DNA of 64,000 nt from CAVVEQ01 sp963804865 (GTDB lineage Bacteria; Chloroflexota; Anaerolineae; Anaerolineales; Anaerolineaceae): NCBI GenBank assembly GCA_963804865.1, contig CAWDSH010000001.1, forward strand, positions 558,001 to 622,000, given 5' to 3'. Shown here piece by piece: positions 26,412-34,958 of this stretch. Numbering within the stretch: the stretch's first letter is position 1; each line of letters opens with the position of its first letter. The notes below the pieces were generated by a model. It searched no databases. It saw nothing but the letters and a program-made list of their open reading frames with translations, and was not told the origin of the DNA. The translations under genes and the position numbers were made by a program.

Positions 26412-27409
26412 CACCCGATAACACTCGTGAAATAACATTTCTGGAAGCCGTACGCGAAGCCATGACGCAGGAGATGCGCCGGGATGCGGAAGTATTTTTG
26501 ATTGGCGAGGATATTGGCGTGTATGGTGGGGCTTTTGGTGTGAGCAAAGGAATGCTTGAAGAATTCGGACCTGAGCGCGTTCGGGATACCCCCATATCCG
26601 AGGCTGCAATTGCTGGAGCAGCAACGGGCGCAGCCTTGATGGGAATGCGCCCCATCATGGAAATCATGTTCATGGATTTCCTCACGATCTCAATGGATCA
26701 ATTGGTTAACCAGGCAGCAAAAATGCGTTTTATGTTTGGCGGGAAGTGCAGCATTCCTATGGTCATCCGGGCACCCTATGGTTCCGGAACAGGAGCTGCA
26801 GCCCAGCACTGCCAATCCCTCGAAAATTGGTTTATTGGCGTTCCTGGTATCAAGGTTATTGCCCCCTCAACACCGTATGATGCCAAGGGATTGTTGGTAA
26901 CCGCAATTCGAGATAATAATCCAGTGCTTTTCATGGAGCACAAGCTTCTTTATCGTGAAAAGGGAAATGTGCCGGAAGATCTGTATTCCGTCCCGATGGG
27001 TAAAGCGCAAATCCGGCGCGAAGGCACTGATTTGACCATTCTTTCATATGGACATATGGCGTTTAAATCAATGGCAGCGGCAGATGAGCTTGCCAAAGAA
27101 AGTATTAACGTGGAAATCGTTGATCTACGGACGTTAAAACCCCTGGATAAAGAGACAATAATTCAATCCGTGACAAAAACCGGAAAAGTCCTGATTGTTC
27201 ATGAAGCGCCAGTTACTGGCGGTTTTGGTGGTGAGTTGGCTGCGGTGATAGCGGAATCTGAAGCTTTTGATCGGCTGGATGCCCCCATAAAAAGATTGGC
27301 TGGTCGGGATATCCCGATCCCTTATAATCGCATTCTTGAACGCGCAGCCATACCTCAGATTGAGGATATCGTAAAAACAGCCAAAGAATTGGCACTTGAA
27401 GGAAAATAA
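26408..27409 (+). CDS. 2-oxoacid (pyruvate/acetoin-type) dehydrogenase E1 component, beta subunit
   Basis: 333 residues. FLIGEDIGVYGGAFGVSKGML, RVRDTPISEAAIAGAATGAALMGMRPIMEIMFMDF and MVIRAPYGSGTGAAAQHCQSLENWF are standard transketolase-type beta-subunit segments; the C-terminal half includes VEIVDLRTLKPLD. It forms the alpha2beta2 E1 heterotetramer with the preceding gene, to which it is translationally coupled (ATGA overlap). E2 follows 3 bases later. Confidence 0.95.
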   Translation: MTPDNTREITFLEAVREAMTQEMRRDAEVFLIGEDIGVYGGAFGVSKGMLEEFGPERVRDTPISEAAIAGAATGAALMGMRPIMEIMFMDFLTISMDQLVNQAAKMRFMFGGKCSIPMVIRAPYGSGTGAAAQHCQSLENWFIGVPGIKVIAPSTPYDAKGLLVTAIRDNNPVLFMEHKLLYREKGNVPEDLYSVPMGKAQIRREGTDLTILSYGHMAFKSMAAADELAKESINVEIVDLRTLKPLDKETIIQSVTKTGKVLIVHEAPVTGGFGGELAAVIAESEAFDRLDAPIKRLAGRDIPIPYNRILERAAIPQIEDIVKTAKELALEGK

Positions 27410-27412
27410 GCC

Positions 27413-28714
27413 ATGGCAACTGAAATAATCATGCCGAAAGTTGATATGGTGATGGAAACCGGCACCTTTGTTGAATGGCTTAAAAAAGAAGGTGATAAAG
27501 TAAACAAGGGTGAACCGCTGTTTGTGATACTTACCGACAAGGCAACCATTGAATGCGAATCTCCTGATAACGGGATATTGGCAGGTATCACTGCGAAACC
27601 CGATGATGTCATCCCGGTGACCAATATTATTGGTTACGTTCTCAAGCCAGGGGAAGTCCTGCCCAAATCGCCCGTCCCCACTTCGATACCATCACCAGTG
27701 GTTTCCGAGCCCCGCGTTAGTACCGCTTCACAACCTGCAGAAGCTATGCTCACCTCTAAACCCATTGGGCAACCATCATCAACATCAACACTCCTAAGGG
27801 CTACACCGCTGGCACGGACAATTGCCAGGGAAAAGGGACTTGATCTTACGTCCATTCGCGGTCGGGGACCTCGGGGACGCATCTATAAGGCGGATGTGCT
27901 CGATTCCATTAGTAAAGCAGTTCAACCAATTTCCCCTCAAGTTCAACCAACTACACCAGTCTCGATTCCAATTGTTTCTCCTCAATTACCAGCGACTCCT
28001 GGCTCTGGTCAGCTGCCCACTGCCGCTGTCAAGGAAAGGATCCCACTCAAAGGACCGCGTGCGATCATCGCCCAGCGAATGGCGCAAAGTTTTTCCACCA
28101 TTCCCCATCTGAATGAATCGGTCACCGTGGATATGAGTGAAATTGTCCGCCTTAGAGGGCGCATCAGCCCGGTTGTGGAAGCGGAAACCGGGAATAAAGT
28201 TACCTATACGACATTAATTGCTTTGGCTGTTGCGAAAATCCTTCCGGAACATGCTTCATTAAATAGTTCTCTTATTGGATCTGAGATCGTCGTTTGGGAA
28301 GATGTGAATCTGGGTATCGCGACCAGCCTGGAAGATTATCTAATTGTCCCTGTTATCCGCCAAGCACAAAAAAGAGATCTTAAATCCATGTCTGCGGAAA
28401 TGGCTCGTCTCCTTGACGCGGCTCGAAATAAACGTCTGGATCCCGGGGATATGACTGGAAGTACGTTTACCTTAACAAATCTTGGGATGTTTGGTATTGA
28501 ATCTTTCACGGCTATCATTAATCCTCCTGAAGCAGCCATCTTGGCGATCGGGAAAATGCTTGATCAACCTGTCGTGGTGAATAATGAAGTGGTTATCCGT
28601 CCAATGATGAATCTGACCATTGCTGCAGATCATCGTATCAATGATGGCGCAAAAGTAGCCAATTTCCTGATGGAACTTAAAGGGATACTCGAAAATCCTT
28701 ACCTCCTCTTGTAA
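27413..28714 (+). CDS. Dihydrolipoamide acyltransferase (E2) of the 2-oxoacid dehydrogenase complex
   Basis: 433 residues. One lipoyl domain (residues about 1-75) with Lys43 in TDKATIE as the lipoylation site. A Pro/Ser/Thr-rich linker follows, then a peripheral-subunit-binding domain ATPLARTIAREKGLDLTSIRGRGPRGRIYKADV near residues 130-160. A second linker leads to the catalytic domain with the HRINDG active-site motif near the C terminus. Transfers the acyl group from lipoate to CoA. No E3 (dihydrolipoamide dehydrogenase) gene is in the window, so E3 must be encoded elsewhere. An intrinsic terminator follows. Confidence 0.95.
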   Translation: MATEIIMPKVDMVMETGTFVEWLKKEGDKVNKGEPLFVILTDKATIECESPDNGILAGITAKPDDVIPVTNIIGYVLKPGEVLPKSPVPTSIPSPVVSEPRVSTASQPAEAMLTSKPIGQPSSTSTLLRATPLARTIAREKGLDLTSIRGRGPRGRIYKADVLDSISKAVQPISPQVQPTTPVSIPIVSPQLPATPGSGQLPTAAVKERIPLKGPRAIIAQRMAQSFSTIPHLNESVTVDMSEIVRLRGRISPVVEAETGNKVTYTTLIALAVAKILPEHASLNSSLIGSEIVVWEDVNLGIATSLEDYLIVPVIRQAQKRDLKSMSAEMARLLDAARNKRLDPGDMTGSTFTLTNLGMFGIESFTAIINPPEAAILAIGKMLDQPVVVNNEVVIRPMMNLTIAADHRINDGAKVANFLMELKGILENPYLLL

Positions 28715-28738
28715 AATCCCCTCCCTTCCATTGCGATT

Positions 28739-28770
28739 CGACATGCCCTTTTTCAAGGGCATGTCGGTTT
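28739..28770 (+). terminator. Intrinsic terminator of the SorC-E1-E2 operon
   Basis: Perfect 12-bp stem (28739-28750 with 28755-28766) around a TTTC loop, followed by GTTTAAT. It sits 24 bases after the E2 stop. Confidence 0.85.
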
Positions 28771-28776
28771 AATAAT

Positions 28777-28806
28777 TTGACCCCGTGATAAGTAAATCCT
28801 TATAAT
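28777..28806 (+). promoter_or_regulatory. Promoter of the small membrane protein gene
   Basis: TTGACC (28777-28782), 18-base spacer, TATAAT (28801-28806). The predicted start of transcription falls only about 3-5 bases before the ATG at 28817, so the mRNA would be leaderless. Confidence 0.7.
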
Positions 28807-28816
28807 TGCTGATAAT

Positions 28817-29392
28817 ATGAATGAGGAACAAAAACCTCCGACGGTCAAAGATATATTATTTATGCCCATCGGCTGCATGCTTCAAATGCCGATCATCCCC
28901 TTGTTCGTCATACTTGGAACAGTTGCATTCGCCTCATTTTTCGCCTACAACACCCTGAATTTTGATCCTTTGCATCTTTGGTCCCGTCAGTTTCCAGGTA
29001 CGATAACTTCGGATAATCAGGAAAAGATTGTGGATGATGAAGGAAATTATTGGAAGATTAGTTATGAAGGAGTTCCGGTTTCAACCTATTCGGGACTGGT
29101 ACGCCATGCCAGCCCGGATAATGAAAGCCTTGTTCCAATGCTCACACACGATATTCTGGTCACGACAGGTGAGTTTGCTGATCACGAGATGGTGAATGTA
29201 CAGGTAGTTAATCATCACTTTAGCTGGCAATCGCAGATCACAGCGTTCCCCAGCGGGAAGATCAATCTGATTCACGCCGTGCCAGCGACAGAAGAATTAT
29301 ATGATTTGCTCAGGCAGATGAAAAAAGGTGATACGGTAACAATCATCGGCAAGGAAATTTATCGAATCGACTCATATTCACCAGGCTGGTGA
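28817..29392 (+). CDS. Single-pass membrane protein of unknown function
   Basis: 191 residues, not recognised. A hydrophobic stretch at about residues 20-45 anchors the protein; the rest is a soluble, probably extracytoplasmic domain of about 145 residues. The C-terminal part (KKGDTVTIIGKEIYRIDSYSPGW) resembles a small beta-barrel. It stands alone behind its own promoter with no Shine-Dalgarno and ends before a bidirectional terminator. Confidence 0.75.
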   Translation: MNEEQKPPTVKDILFMPIGCMLQMPIIPLFVILGTVAFASFFAYNTLNFDPLHLWSRQFPGTITSDNQEKIVDDEGNYWKISYEGVPVSTYSGLVRHASPDNESLVPMLTHDILVTTGEFADHEMVNVQVVNHHFSWQSQITAFPSGKINLIHAVPATEELYDLLRQMKKGDTVTIIGKEIYRIDSYSPGW

Positions 29393-29482
29393 CTTGGAAG
29401 GATTTTGGAGTGATTCTGGGTGCAATACCCTTTTAGTCACAGATATAATTTTTGAAAATCCCTGATAGATTAATCCAAAAAG

Positions 29483-29510
29483 AAGACAGGGCGTTTCCAC
29501 CCTGTCTTTT
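29483..29510. terminator. Bidirectional terminator between convergent genes
   Basis: Stem AAGACAGGG/CCCTGTCTT (29483-29491 with 29500-29508) with an 8-base loop, T-tract on the plus side and, on the minus side, CTTTTTGG. It separates the membrane protein gene (+) and the aldehyde oxidoreductase (-), whose stop follows directly. Confidence 0.88.
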
Positions 29511-31682
29511 TTATCCACCATTCTTCTTGACCAAAGAGACAACATCCGGGAAATTGATTCCCAGGCGATTTAGGGTTTCTACCTTCGGTATCCCATTTTC
29601 TGTCCAACCTCGCCGTTTATAAACGGCATCAACAAGCATGTTGTACCGGTTTTCCCGATAACGCCGAAGAGCGGTCACTTTTTCCTGGCTGCTCAAACCT
29701 TCAGGATTGATCCCAACTTCTTCGCGAAGTTGTTTATCATATCTTTCCGCTCTGGATTCATATTCTTTGATCGTTACTGGTCCCATTGCGCGATAGGGTG
29801 GAATATCGTAATCTCGAGTTCCATAACCCAGCCGTAAATTGAATACACGTTGAAATTGGTAAACCCGCTCAGATTGTTCCAGAATTCCCTTTATATCGAT
29901 TTTCCTTCCCGTGACCCCCTCATGGAGCCAGGTGTAATTTTCGACATGTTCGGGAACTTTAGCCGCTTCCGGACCGGAATACGATTTATTACTGACTGGG
30001 ATGATGTCGTTCCAGGGAAGTTTGCATAGCCCATGTAGACTGAACCAGGTGCGCCATATCGGAAAAAAATAGAGAGCTTCAGCTTTATCCTCAAAACTTG
30101 GCAATTGCTTATGAACCATATCCATGAAGATCAACCAGGCTTCATCATGCTGTGGACCCTTGGTCGCAAGCGCATAACCTCCCTGTTGGGCAAGTGATTC
30201 CTTGGGAATGTAATTGGAGATCTCCATTCCTTTAACCTCCATGCCGATATCCTGAAGGATACCTGGATCTGCTCCATACTCCTTGACGAAATGTTTTTTC
30301 ATCGAGCGGATTCCCTGCCCAACGATCATCCCAAATCCTTCACCACGCGCCATTTGATGCACAAGTTCTAATGAGGAATTAGCATTACCCCAAGAAAGAT
30401 CCAACCCACCCGTTTTTTTATCATCAAGAATTTCATATTCAAAGCATTCCATTGCAAAAGCAATCGAATTTCCGCAGGAAATCGTATCAATTCCATACGT
30501 ATCACAATAGAAATTCAACTCAAGCACATCATCTGCTGAAAATATGCCGCAATTGGACCCCAGGGCTCCAAGGGTTTCATATTCTGGGCCATCCACAAAT
30601 ACAGCTTCACCTTTATACGGACCTGTGCGCAAATGAAAATGAGGAATTCCATGAGCACATGCCAGGGTGCATCCGTACCAGCATCCATCCGGTCCGCGAC
30701 GGTCATATTTCTGCTTCCATAACGATCCTGCTATCTGGCTTGCTCGGGGGTCGGAGCCAAATCTAAAGTTTTCAATCGGAAGCAGATCGAATTTACTCAT
30801 GATCTCAACAAGATATGGGGTGCCTGTCCCACCCATATCATTTTGGACAGAGTCAAAATCACTGATTTCTTTGTTGATCCGCTTCCCTGCTTTTCTGATC
30901 AATTCCATGTCATGAACGCCATTACTATCTGCGGTCATGTGGGTGTATTTGACAACAATGGCTTTGATTTTTTTATCTCGGAAAACCCTCCCTGCTCCGC
31001 CCCTGGCTGCCTGTTTATACCTGACTTCCTGTTTTTTGGGATCATAATAACTGACATTCAACCCACAAATCGCAGCATGATCAGCAGCCTGCCCAGCACT
31101 GACCACTGAAATCCCTCGTTTCTCTTTTTCATCGTTGGCATACATTTCTGTTAATTGGCGATTGAGGATATGGGTGTTTATCTCCTCAAGGGGTGCTTGT
31201 TCAACAGTTATCCTCCCATTATCGCCATCGATGAAAACGATCACATCCTTTTCAGCTTTTCCCTGGATTTCAATGGCGTCAAAACCAGCAAATTTAAGAT
31301 ACGGTCCGAAATAACCACCACTGTTGCTATCAATAACTGAGAACGTGGTCGGAGAAATTGTGACTACGGTGCATTTCCCAGTTCCAGGATAAGCCGTGAT
31401 ACCACCGATGGGTCCTCCTGCGATAACAATTTCATTCTCAGGATCATCCCATTTGGTATTGTCACTAACAGCATTCCATAACAGCCATAGGCAAAAACCA
31501 CGACCGCCCGTGAAAATCTCCTTCATCTGATCTGTAACAGGTTTTATCTCCACTGTATTTTTATTAAGATCGATTTTTAATGTTCTGTTTGCGTACCCTT
31601 TGATTACAGGTCGTAGATCATAGACCTTTTCGGTAATTTTTATATGCGCTGCAAGTATTTTCTCCAAAACTTGTTCAACCAT
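29511..31682 (-). CDS. Aldehyde:ferredoxin oxidoreductase family, tungstopterin enzyme
   Basis: 723 residues from the ATG at 31682, which has AAGGAG at good spacing; the longer frame to 31709 lacks one. N-terminal domain GYANRTLKIDLNKNTVEI, FTGGRGFCLWLL and GTGKCTVVTISPTT, family hallmarks of the bis-pterin-binding domain. The [4Fe-4S] region reads CWYGCTLAC, a C-x3-C-x3-C spacing instead of the common C-x2-C-x3-C, with a later Cys in LHGLCKLPW as the likely fourth ligand. It oxidises aldehydes to acids with ferredoxin, or reduces acids. Divergent from a transporter gene. Confidence 0.9.
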   Translation of the reverse strand: MVEQVLEKILAAHIKITEKVYDLRPVIKGYANRTLKIDLNKNTVEIKPVTDQMKEIFTGGRGFCLWLLWNAVSDNTKWDDPENEIVIAGGPIGGITAYPGTGKCTVVTISPTTFSVIDSNSGGYFGPYLKFAGFDAIEIQGKAEKDVIVFIDGDNGRITVEQAPLEEINTHILNRQLTEMYANDEKEKRGISVVSAGQAADHAAICGLNVSYYDPKKQEVRYKQAARGGAGRVFRDKKIKAIVVKYTHMTADSNGVHDMELIRKAGKRINKEISDFDSVQNDMGGTGTPYLVEIMSKFDLLPIENFRFGSDPRASQIAGSLWKQKYDRRGPDGCWYGCTLACAHGIPHFHLRTGPYKGEAVFVDGPEYETLGALGSNCGIFSADDVLELNFYCDTYGIDTISCGNSIAFAMECFEYEILDDKKTGGLDLSWGNANSSLELVHQMARGEGFGMIVGQGIRSMKKHFVKEYGADPGILQDIGMEVKGMEISNYIPKESLAQQGGYALATKGPQHDEAWLIFMDMVHKQLPSFEDKAEALYFFPIWRTWFSLHGLCKLPWNDIIPVSNKSYSGPEAAKVPEHVENYTWLHEGVTGRKIDIKGILEQSERVYQFQRVFNLRLGYGTRDYDIPPYRAMGPVTIKEYESRAERYDKQLREEVGINPEGLSSQEKVTALRRYRENRYNMLVDAVYKRRGWTENGIPKVETLNRLGINFPDVVSLVKKNGG

Positions 31683-31724
31683 TATTTCTCCTTTTCTTAC
31701 TTTAACCAATTCTTTCAGCCAGTA

Positions 31725-31741
31725 ATTATAACGAGTACTCG
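31725..31741 (-). promoter_or_regulatory. -10 element and palindromic operator candidate for the aldehyde oxidoreductase
   Basis: Minus-strand TATAAT (31730-31725) lies 43 bases before the start codon. A perfect 10-bp palindrome CGAGTACTCG (31732-31741) abuts it, where a repressor would block the promoter. No good -35 was seen. Confidence 0.5.
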
Positions 31742-31887
31742 CAATTAATAGGCGCTATCCTTTTATCTCTTCAAAATGGATAAACATCATGGAAAGTTCT
31801 ATGCATCGACCATTCTTTTAGTCATTTGATTGCTTATAAATCTTGAAATTTCAAGTAGATCGCAATGCTATAATCCATCAAAATTAT

Positions 31888-33134
31888 ATGTTACGCCGAT
31901 ACTTTCTACCTTCCGATTTATCGGGAATCCAAAAACAGAATATCAAGAATACTCTTTTAGATGGAGTAGCTGTTGGTTTTGCGACCTCAGCCGCCCCATT
32001 TTTGGCAGTCTTTTTAACTCGTTTGGGAGCTTCCACCTTTGAAGTAGGTTTGCTTACTTCCATGCCTGCTTTGGCAGGACTTTTATTTGCCATTCCTCTC
32101 AGCGGCTGGCTGCAAAGTCAACGCAATATTCTTCCATGGTACAGTCTGACACGTGTGATACAGATATCAGGTTTCACCCTGACCGGTTTGATACCTTTCC
32201 TGCTGCCCAGGGATCAATGGATCTTTGCCATTTTATTGATCTGGGGAGCGATCACCATTCCGGTGACGATCCTTTCAATTCTTTTCAATGTCGTGCTGAA
32301 TGCTGTCGCAGGTCCCAGAGGTCGATTTGAACTCTTATCGAGAAGATGGTCATTAATTGGATTGGTGACAACAATTACTACCTTGGGGATTGGTCAACTT
32401 CTTCAAAGAATTGATTTTCCCATAAATTACCAGATCGTATTCCTGGTGGTATCCATTGGAGGTGTCTATAGTTTCATTTACATAAATCGATTAAAGTTAC
32501 CAAGGAATATGCCCTCGTAAAAAGCCCTCAGTCAGGGATTCTTCAACAGTATGGAAATATCTTTACAATGGTTCGCGCTCACCCGGATTTTCTCTCATTT
32601 ACATTCAAACGTTTTGTTTTTCTGACCGGGGTTGCTTTTGCTGCTCCCATTTTCCCACAATATTATGTTCGCCAGGCTGGACTGGGAGACAACGTCATCG
32701 CTATCATTACCACGACTCAGACTGCGATCCTAATCATCGGGTACCTGTTTTGGGCACAACAATCTCGCTCAAAGGGTTCCAGGAATATCCTTCTCTGGGC
32801 AACATTTGGGCTAGCTCTCTACCCGGTTTTAATCGCTCTTACAACCAAATCTCTGATTATCATTTTGATTGTCGGCGCAGCTGGACTTTTTCAGGCTGGA
32901 TTGGACCTGGTCTTTTTCGATGAGTTGATGAAGAAAGTGCCCTCAGAGAATGCGCCGTCATTTGTGGCTTTTGCGCAAACCACTCAGTACCTCACCACAA
33001 TGGCGGCTCCGTTATTAAGCGCATGGCTGGCGAATGCTTTTGGATTTAGCACCGCGTTGATCATTGCAGGTTCAATTCAATTTTTGGGGTTCATGTTGTT
33101 CCTATTTAGTAAAAGATATCAGAAACCTGATTAA
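31888..33134 (+). pseudogene. Major facilitator superfamily transporter, frameshifted
   Basis: Two frames give one MFS protein. The first (to 32520) encodes six transmembrane segments including GVAVGFATSAAPFLAVFLTRLGAS and the loop-2-like GWLQSQRN. The second frame, open from about 32511 and ending at 33134, continues KSPQSGILQQYGNIF, then six more segments ending LFLFSKRYQKPD. One missing base near 32510-32520 accounts for the break. The start at 31888 is preferred because TATAAT at 31869-31874 would begin transcription at about 31881, after the TTG at 31843. Substrate unknown. Inactivation or sequence error are both possible. Confidence 0.78.
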
Positions 33135-33158
33135 TAACGAGGATTTTCATTAAAAATA

Positions 33159-33184
33159 AAACCGGGCGATAATTTGCCCGGTTT
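33159..33184. terminator. Bidirectional terminator
   Basis: Stem AAACCGGGC/GCCCGGTTT (33159-33167 with 33176-33184), 8-base loop, T-tract after it on both strands. Between the MFS gene (+) and the zinc-ribbon gene (-). Confidence 0.88.
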
Positions 33185-33201
33185 TTAGTAAATTAATGAT
33201 C

Positions 33202-33546
33202 CTAATTTTTCTTCTTTTTTCCACAATACGGACAGTTGGACCATTCAACCTGAAGAGGTTTCCCACAGGAAGAACATGCTTCAAGAGTAGTGGCGGTATC
33301 CTTGGGTTTGCGGAAGAGGGTCACGACACCGAATATCGCCAAACCCAGAATTGCTAGGGGTACAACCATCTTCAGCAACATGATCCATCCTCCAAAGAAT
33401 CCCAATCCGCGATGCATGGGCAAACCCAATCCACCCATCATCGGCAACCATCCAAGGTTAAATCGCATGAAGAGGGGCGTAGCAATAACCAGTACCAGAA
33501 GAAATATTCCCAGAAACAGTAAAATCCATTTCCATATGTTTTTCAT
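33202..33546 (-). CDS. Small membrane protein with C-terminal zinc ribbon
   Basis: 114 residues. Two hydrophobic segments (about residues 6-28 and 52-78) separated by a Gly/Met-rich loop, then a cytoplasmic zinc ribbon CSSCGKPLQVEWSNCPYCGK with two CxxC pairs and a Lys-rich tail. Its start codon overlaps the stop of the upstream PepSY gene, so the two are coupled. Function unknown; the topology suggests a membrane-tethered ribbon that contacts a cytoplasmic partner. Confidence 0.78.
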   Translation of the reverse strand: MKNIWKWILLFLGIFLLVLVIATPLFMRFNLGWLPMMGGLGLPMHRGLGFFGGWIMLLKMVVPLAILGLAIFGVVTLFRKPKDTATTLEACSSCGKPLQVEWSNCPYCGKKKKN

Positions 33547-34277
33547 TATTTCACCTCGAGTTCCTCAAGAAATTTTCCATGCCAGCTGTGGAACCACACC
33601 TTCCCTGTGTTTCCATTAACACTGAGCATTCCAGATATTTTTCCATCGATTTGATAATCAAATGTGTAATATCCATAAAAACTGAGACCATGACCCTCTA
33701 TTTCCGCACCTGATACTTGATTATCAAGTGCATTTTGAGCATATTCTTTTGCTTGTTCAAGCGTAATTTGATTATTCTCGTTCGCAGCGGAACTTGATCC
33801 CATATGACCATATTTCAGATTCCACATCATATTTGGTCCTGGTTCATATGAAACAGAACCTGAATATGGATCGACCAATAATTCAAATGCCCCTTTTCCT
33901 GTATCATTTTCTTTGACAGCGGCATAGAAGTTTTTGTCGAAGGCCATGATTTCTGAAACCACCAGGTTTTCGTCCATTTTATCCACTACTTCATTTACTG
34001 TATTTAAAGCTTGCTCGATGGTGATCCTTTCCCCAGTATTTAAGGTTTGGTTGAAAAACCTGCGGTCATCAAACATGCGACCTGGACCATACATACCTCC
34101 ACGGTTTTGAGGGATTCGGTTCATTCTCCAATTTTCTTCCTGAAAAACCCTTTCACCGTTGAGTAAGCGGGTATTCCCCTGATAGTTTTCAACCTGATTT
34201 GATACCAAATATGCAGCCCCAATTCCTGCTGCGATAGCCGAAATTGAAACAGCTATTACTAAGAATATATTTTTCAT
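33546..34277 (-). CDS. Secreted or membrane-anchored PepSY-domain-like protein
   Basis: 243 residues. N-terminal hydrophobic segment IFLVIAVSISAIAAGIGAAYLV is an uncleaved anchor or signal peptide. Two repeats each resembling half of a PepSY fold follow: ITIEQALNTVNEVV...FELLVDPYSGSVSYEPG and ITLEQAKEYAQNAL...GMLSVNGNTGKVWFHSWHG. Such domains are seen in protease inhibitors and metal- or stress-responsive envelope proteins. First gene of a two-gene operon with a series of 11-bp-phased repeats upstream suggestive of a response regulator. Confidence 0.8.
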   Translation of the reverse strand: MKNIFLVIAVSISAIAAGIGAAYLVSNQVENYQGNTRLLNGERVFQEENWRMNRIPQNRGGMYGPGRMFDDRRFFNQTLNTGERITIEQALNTVNEVVDKMDENLVVSEIMAFDKNFYAAVKENDTGKGAFELLVDPYSGSVSYEPGPNMMWNLKYGHMGSSSAANENNQITLEQAKEYAQNALDNQVSGAEIEGHGLSFYGYYTFDYQIDGKISGMLSVNGNTGKVWFHSWHGKFLEELEVK

Positions 34278-34321
34278 TTATTCTCCTTTCTCTATAAGAA
34301 TATCCCAAGCACATGGATTAT

Positions 34322-34364
34322 TCATGAAGATTTGATGAATTATTTATGAAGGTTTTATCATGAA
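34322..34364 (-). promoter_or_regulatory. Direct repeats in 11-bp phase, OmpR/PhoB-type operator candidate
   Basis: TCATGAA (34322), TGATGAA (34333) and TTATGAA (34344) are spaced exactly 11 bases, with a fourth TCATGAA at 34358. On the minus strand they read TTCAT-N6-TTCAT-N6-TTCAT and end about 45 bases before the PepSY gene, a placement typical of activator sites of winged-helix response regulators. Confidence 0.5.
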
Positions 34365-34484
34365 GAGATTTATTTTTACTGTTCTTGTACAATCCAGAAC
34401 TGCTCCATTTTACTGTTTGGTACACTCTCATAAGTCATTATTCATATTAGAATAGACCAGGACAACTTGGTACTAGCATGTTCC

Positions 34485-34531
34485 TTGACTTTTCCGAACC
34501 TCAAATTTAGAATGAAATCACTTTTTCATTC
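34485..34531 (+). promoter_or_regulatory. Promoter of the gcvH-gcvPA-gcvPB operon
   Basis: TTGACT (34485-34490), 17 bases, TAGAAT (34508-34513). An inverted repeat GAATGAA/TTCATTC (34510-34516 and 34525-34531) overlaps the -10 and start site and could be an operator or a 5' hairpin. No glycine riboswitch core was seen in the 290 bases upstream of gcvH. Confidence 0.75.
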
Positions 34532-34567
34532 AATCTCATTTTTCCGATCAAACAAGGAGAATTAACA

Positions 34568-34957
34568 ATGAATGTCCCTGAAAATTTGAAATATGCCAAA
34601 ACTGATGAGTGGGTCAAGATCGAAGGAGACGTGGCAGTGATCGGTGTAAGCGACTTCGCCCAGGAACAACTCTCCGATGTGGTTTTTGTTGAGATCACAC
34701 TTTCAGTCGGTGAGAAAGCAGTACGCGGAACTTCATGTGCAACAATCGAATCTGTTAAAGCTGCTGCTGATGTCAATTCGCCCGTGAGTGGAGACGTGAT
34801 TGAGATTAATGATGCCCTGAGCTCTTCTCCGGAGTTGATCAACACTGACCCGTACGGAAATGCATGGATGCTGAAAGTCAAGATGACCAATCCGGCTGAA
34901 CTGAATGATCTGATGGATGGCACAAGCTATACCACTTTCTGCGAGGGACGTCACTAA
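34568..34957 (+). CDS. gcvH: Glycine cleavage system H protein
   Basis: 129 residues, lipoyl-domain shuttle of the glycine cleavage system. Lys64 in ESVKAAAD is the lipoylation site; YAKTDEWVKIEGDVAVIGVSDFAQEQLSDVVFVE is the family N terminus. AAGGAG precedes the ATG. It is followed one base later by gcvPA. gcvT and the E3 dehydrogenase are not in the window. Confidence 0.96.
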   Translation: MNVPENLKYAKTDEWVKIEGDVAVIGVSDFAQEQLSDVVFVEITLSVGEKAVRGTSCATIESVKAAADVNSPVSGDVIEINDALSSSPELINTDPYGNAWMLKVKMTNPAELNDLMDGTSYTTFCEGRH

Positions 34958-34958
34958 T

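Noticed and set aside
32568..33134. Second MFS half as an independent six-helix protein
   Set aside because: Its frame continues upstream without a start and completes the 12-helix fold of the first half, so it is one broken gene.
34278..34567. Glycine riboswitch before gcvH
   Set aside because: No conserved tandem-aptamer core found on the plus strand; only a promoter and a short inverted repeat at the start site.
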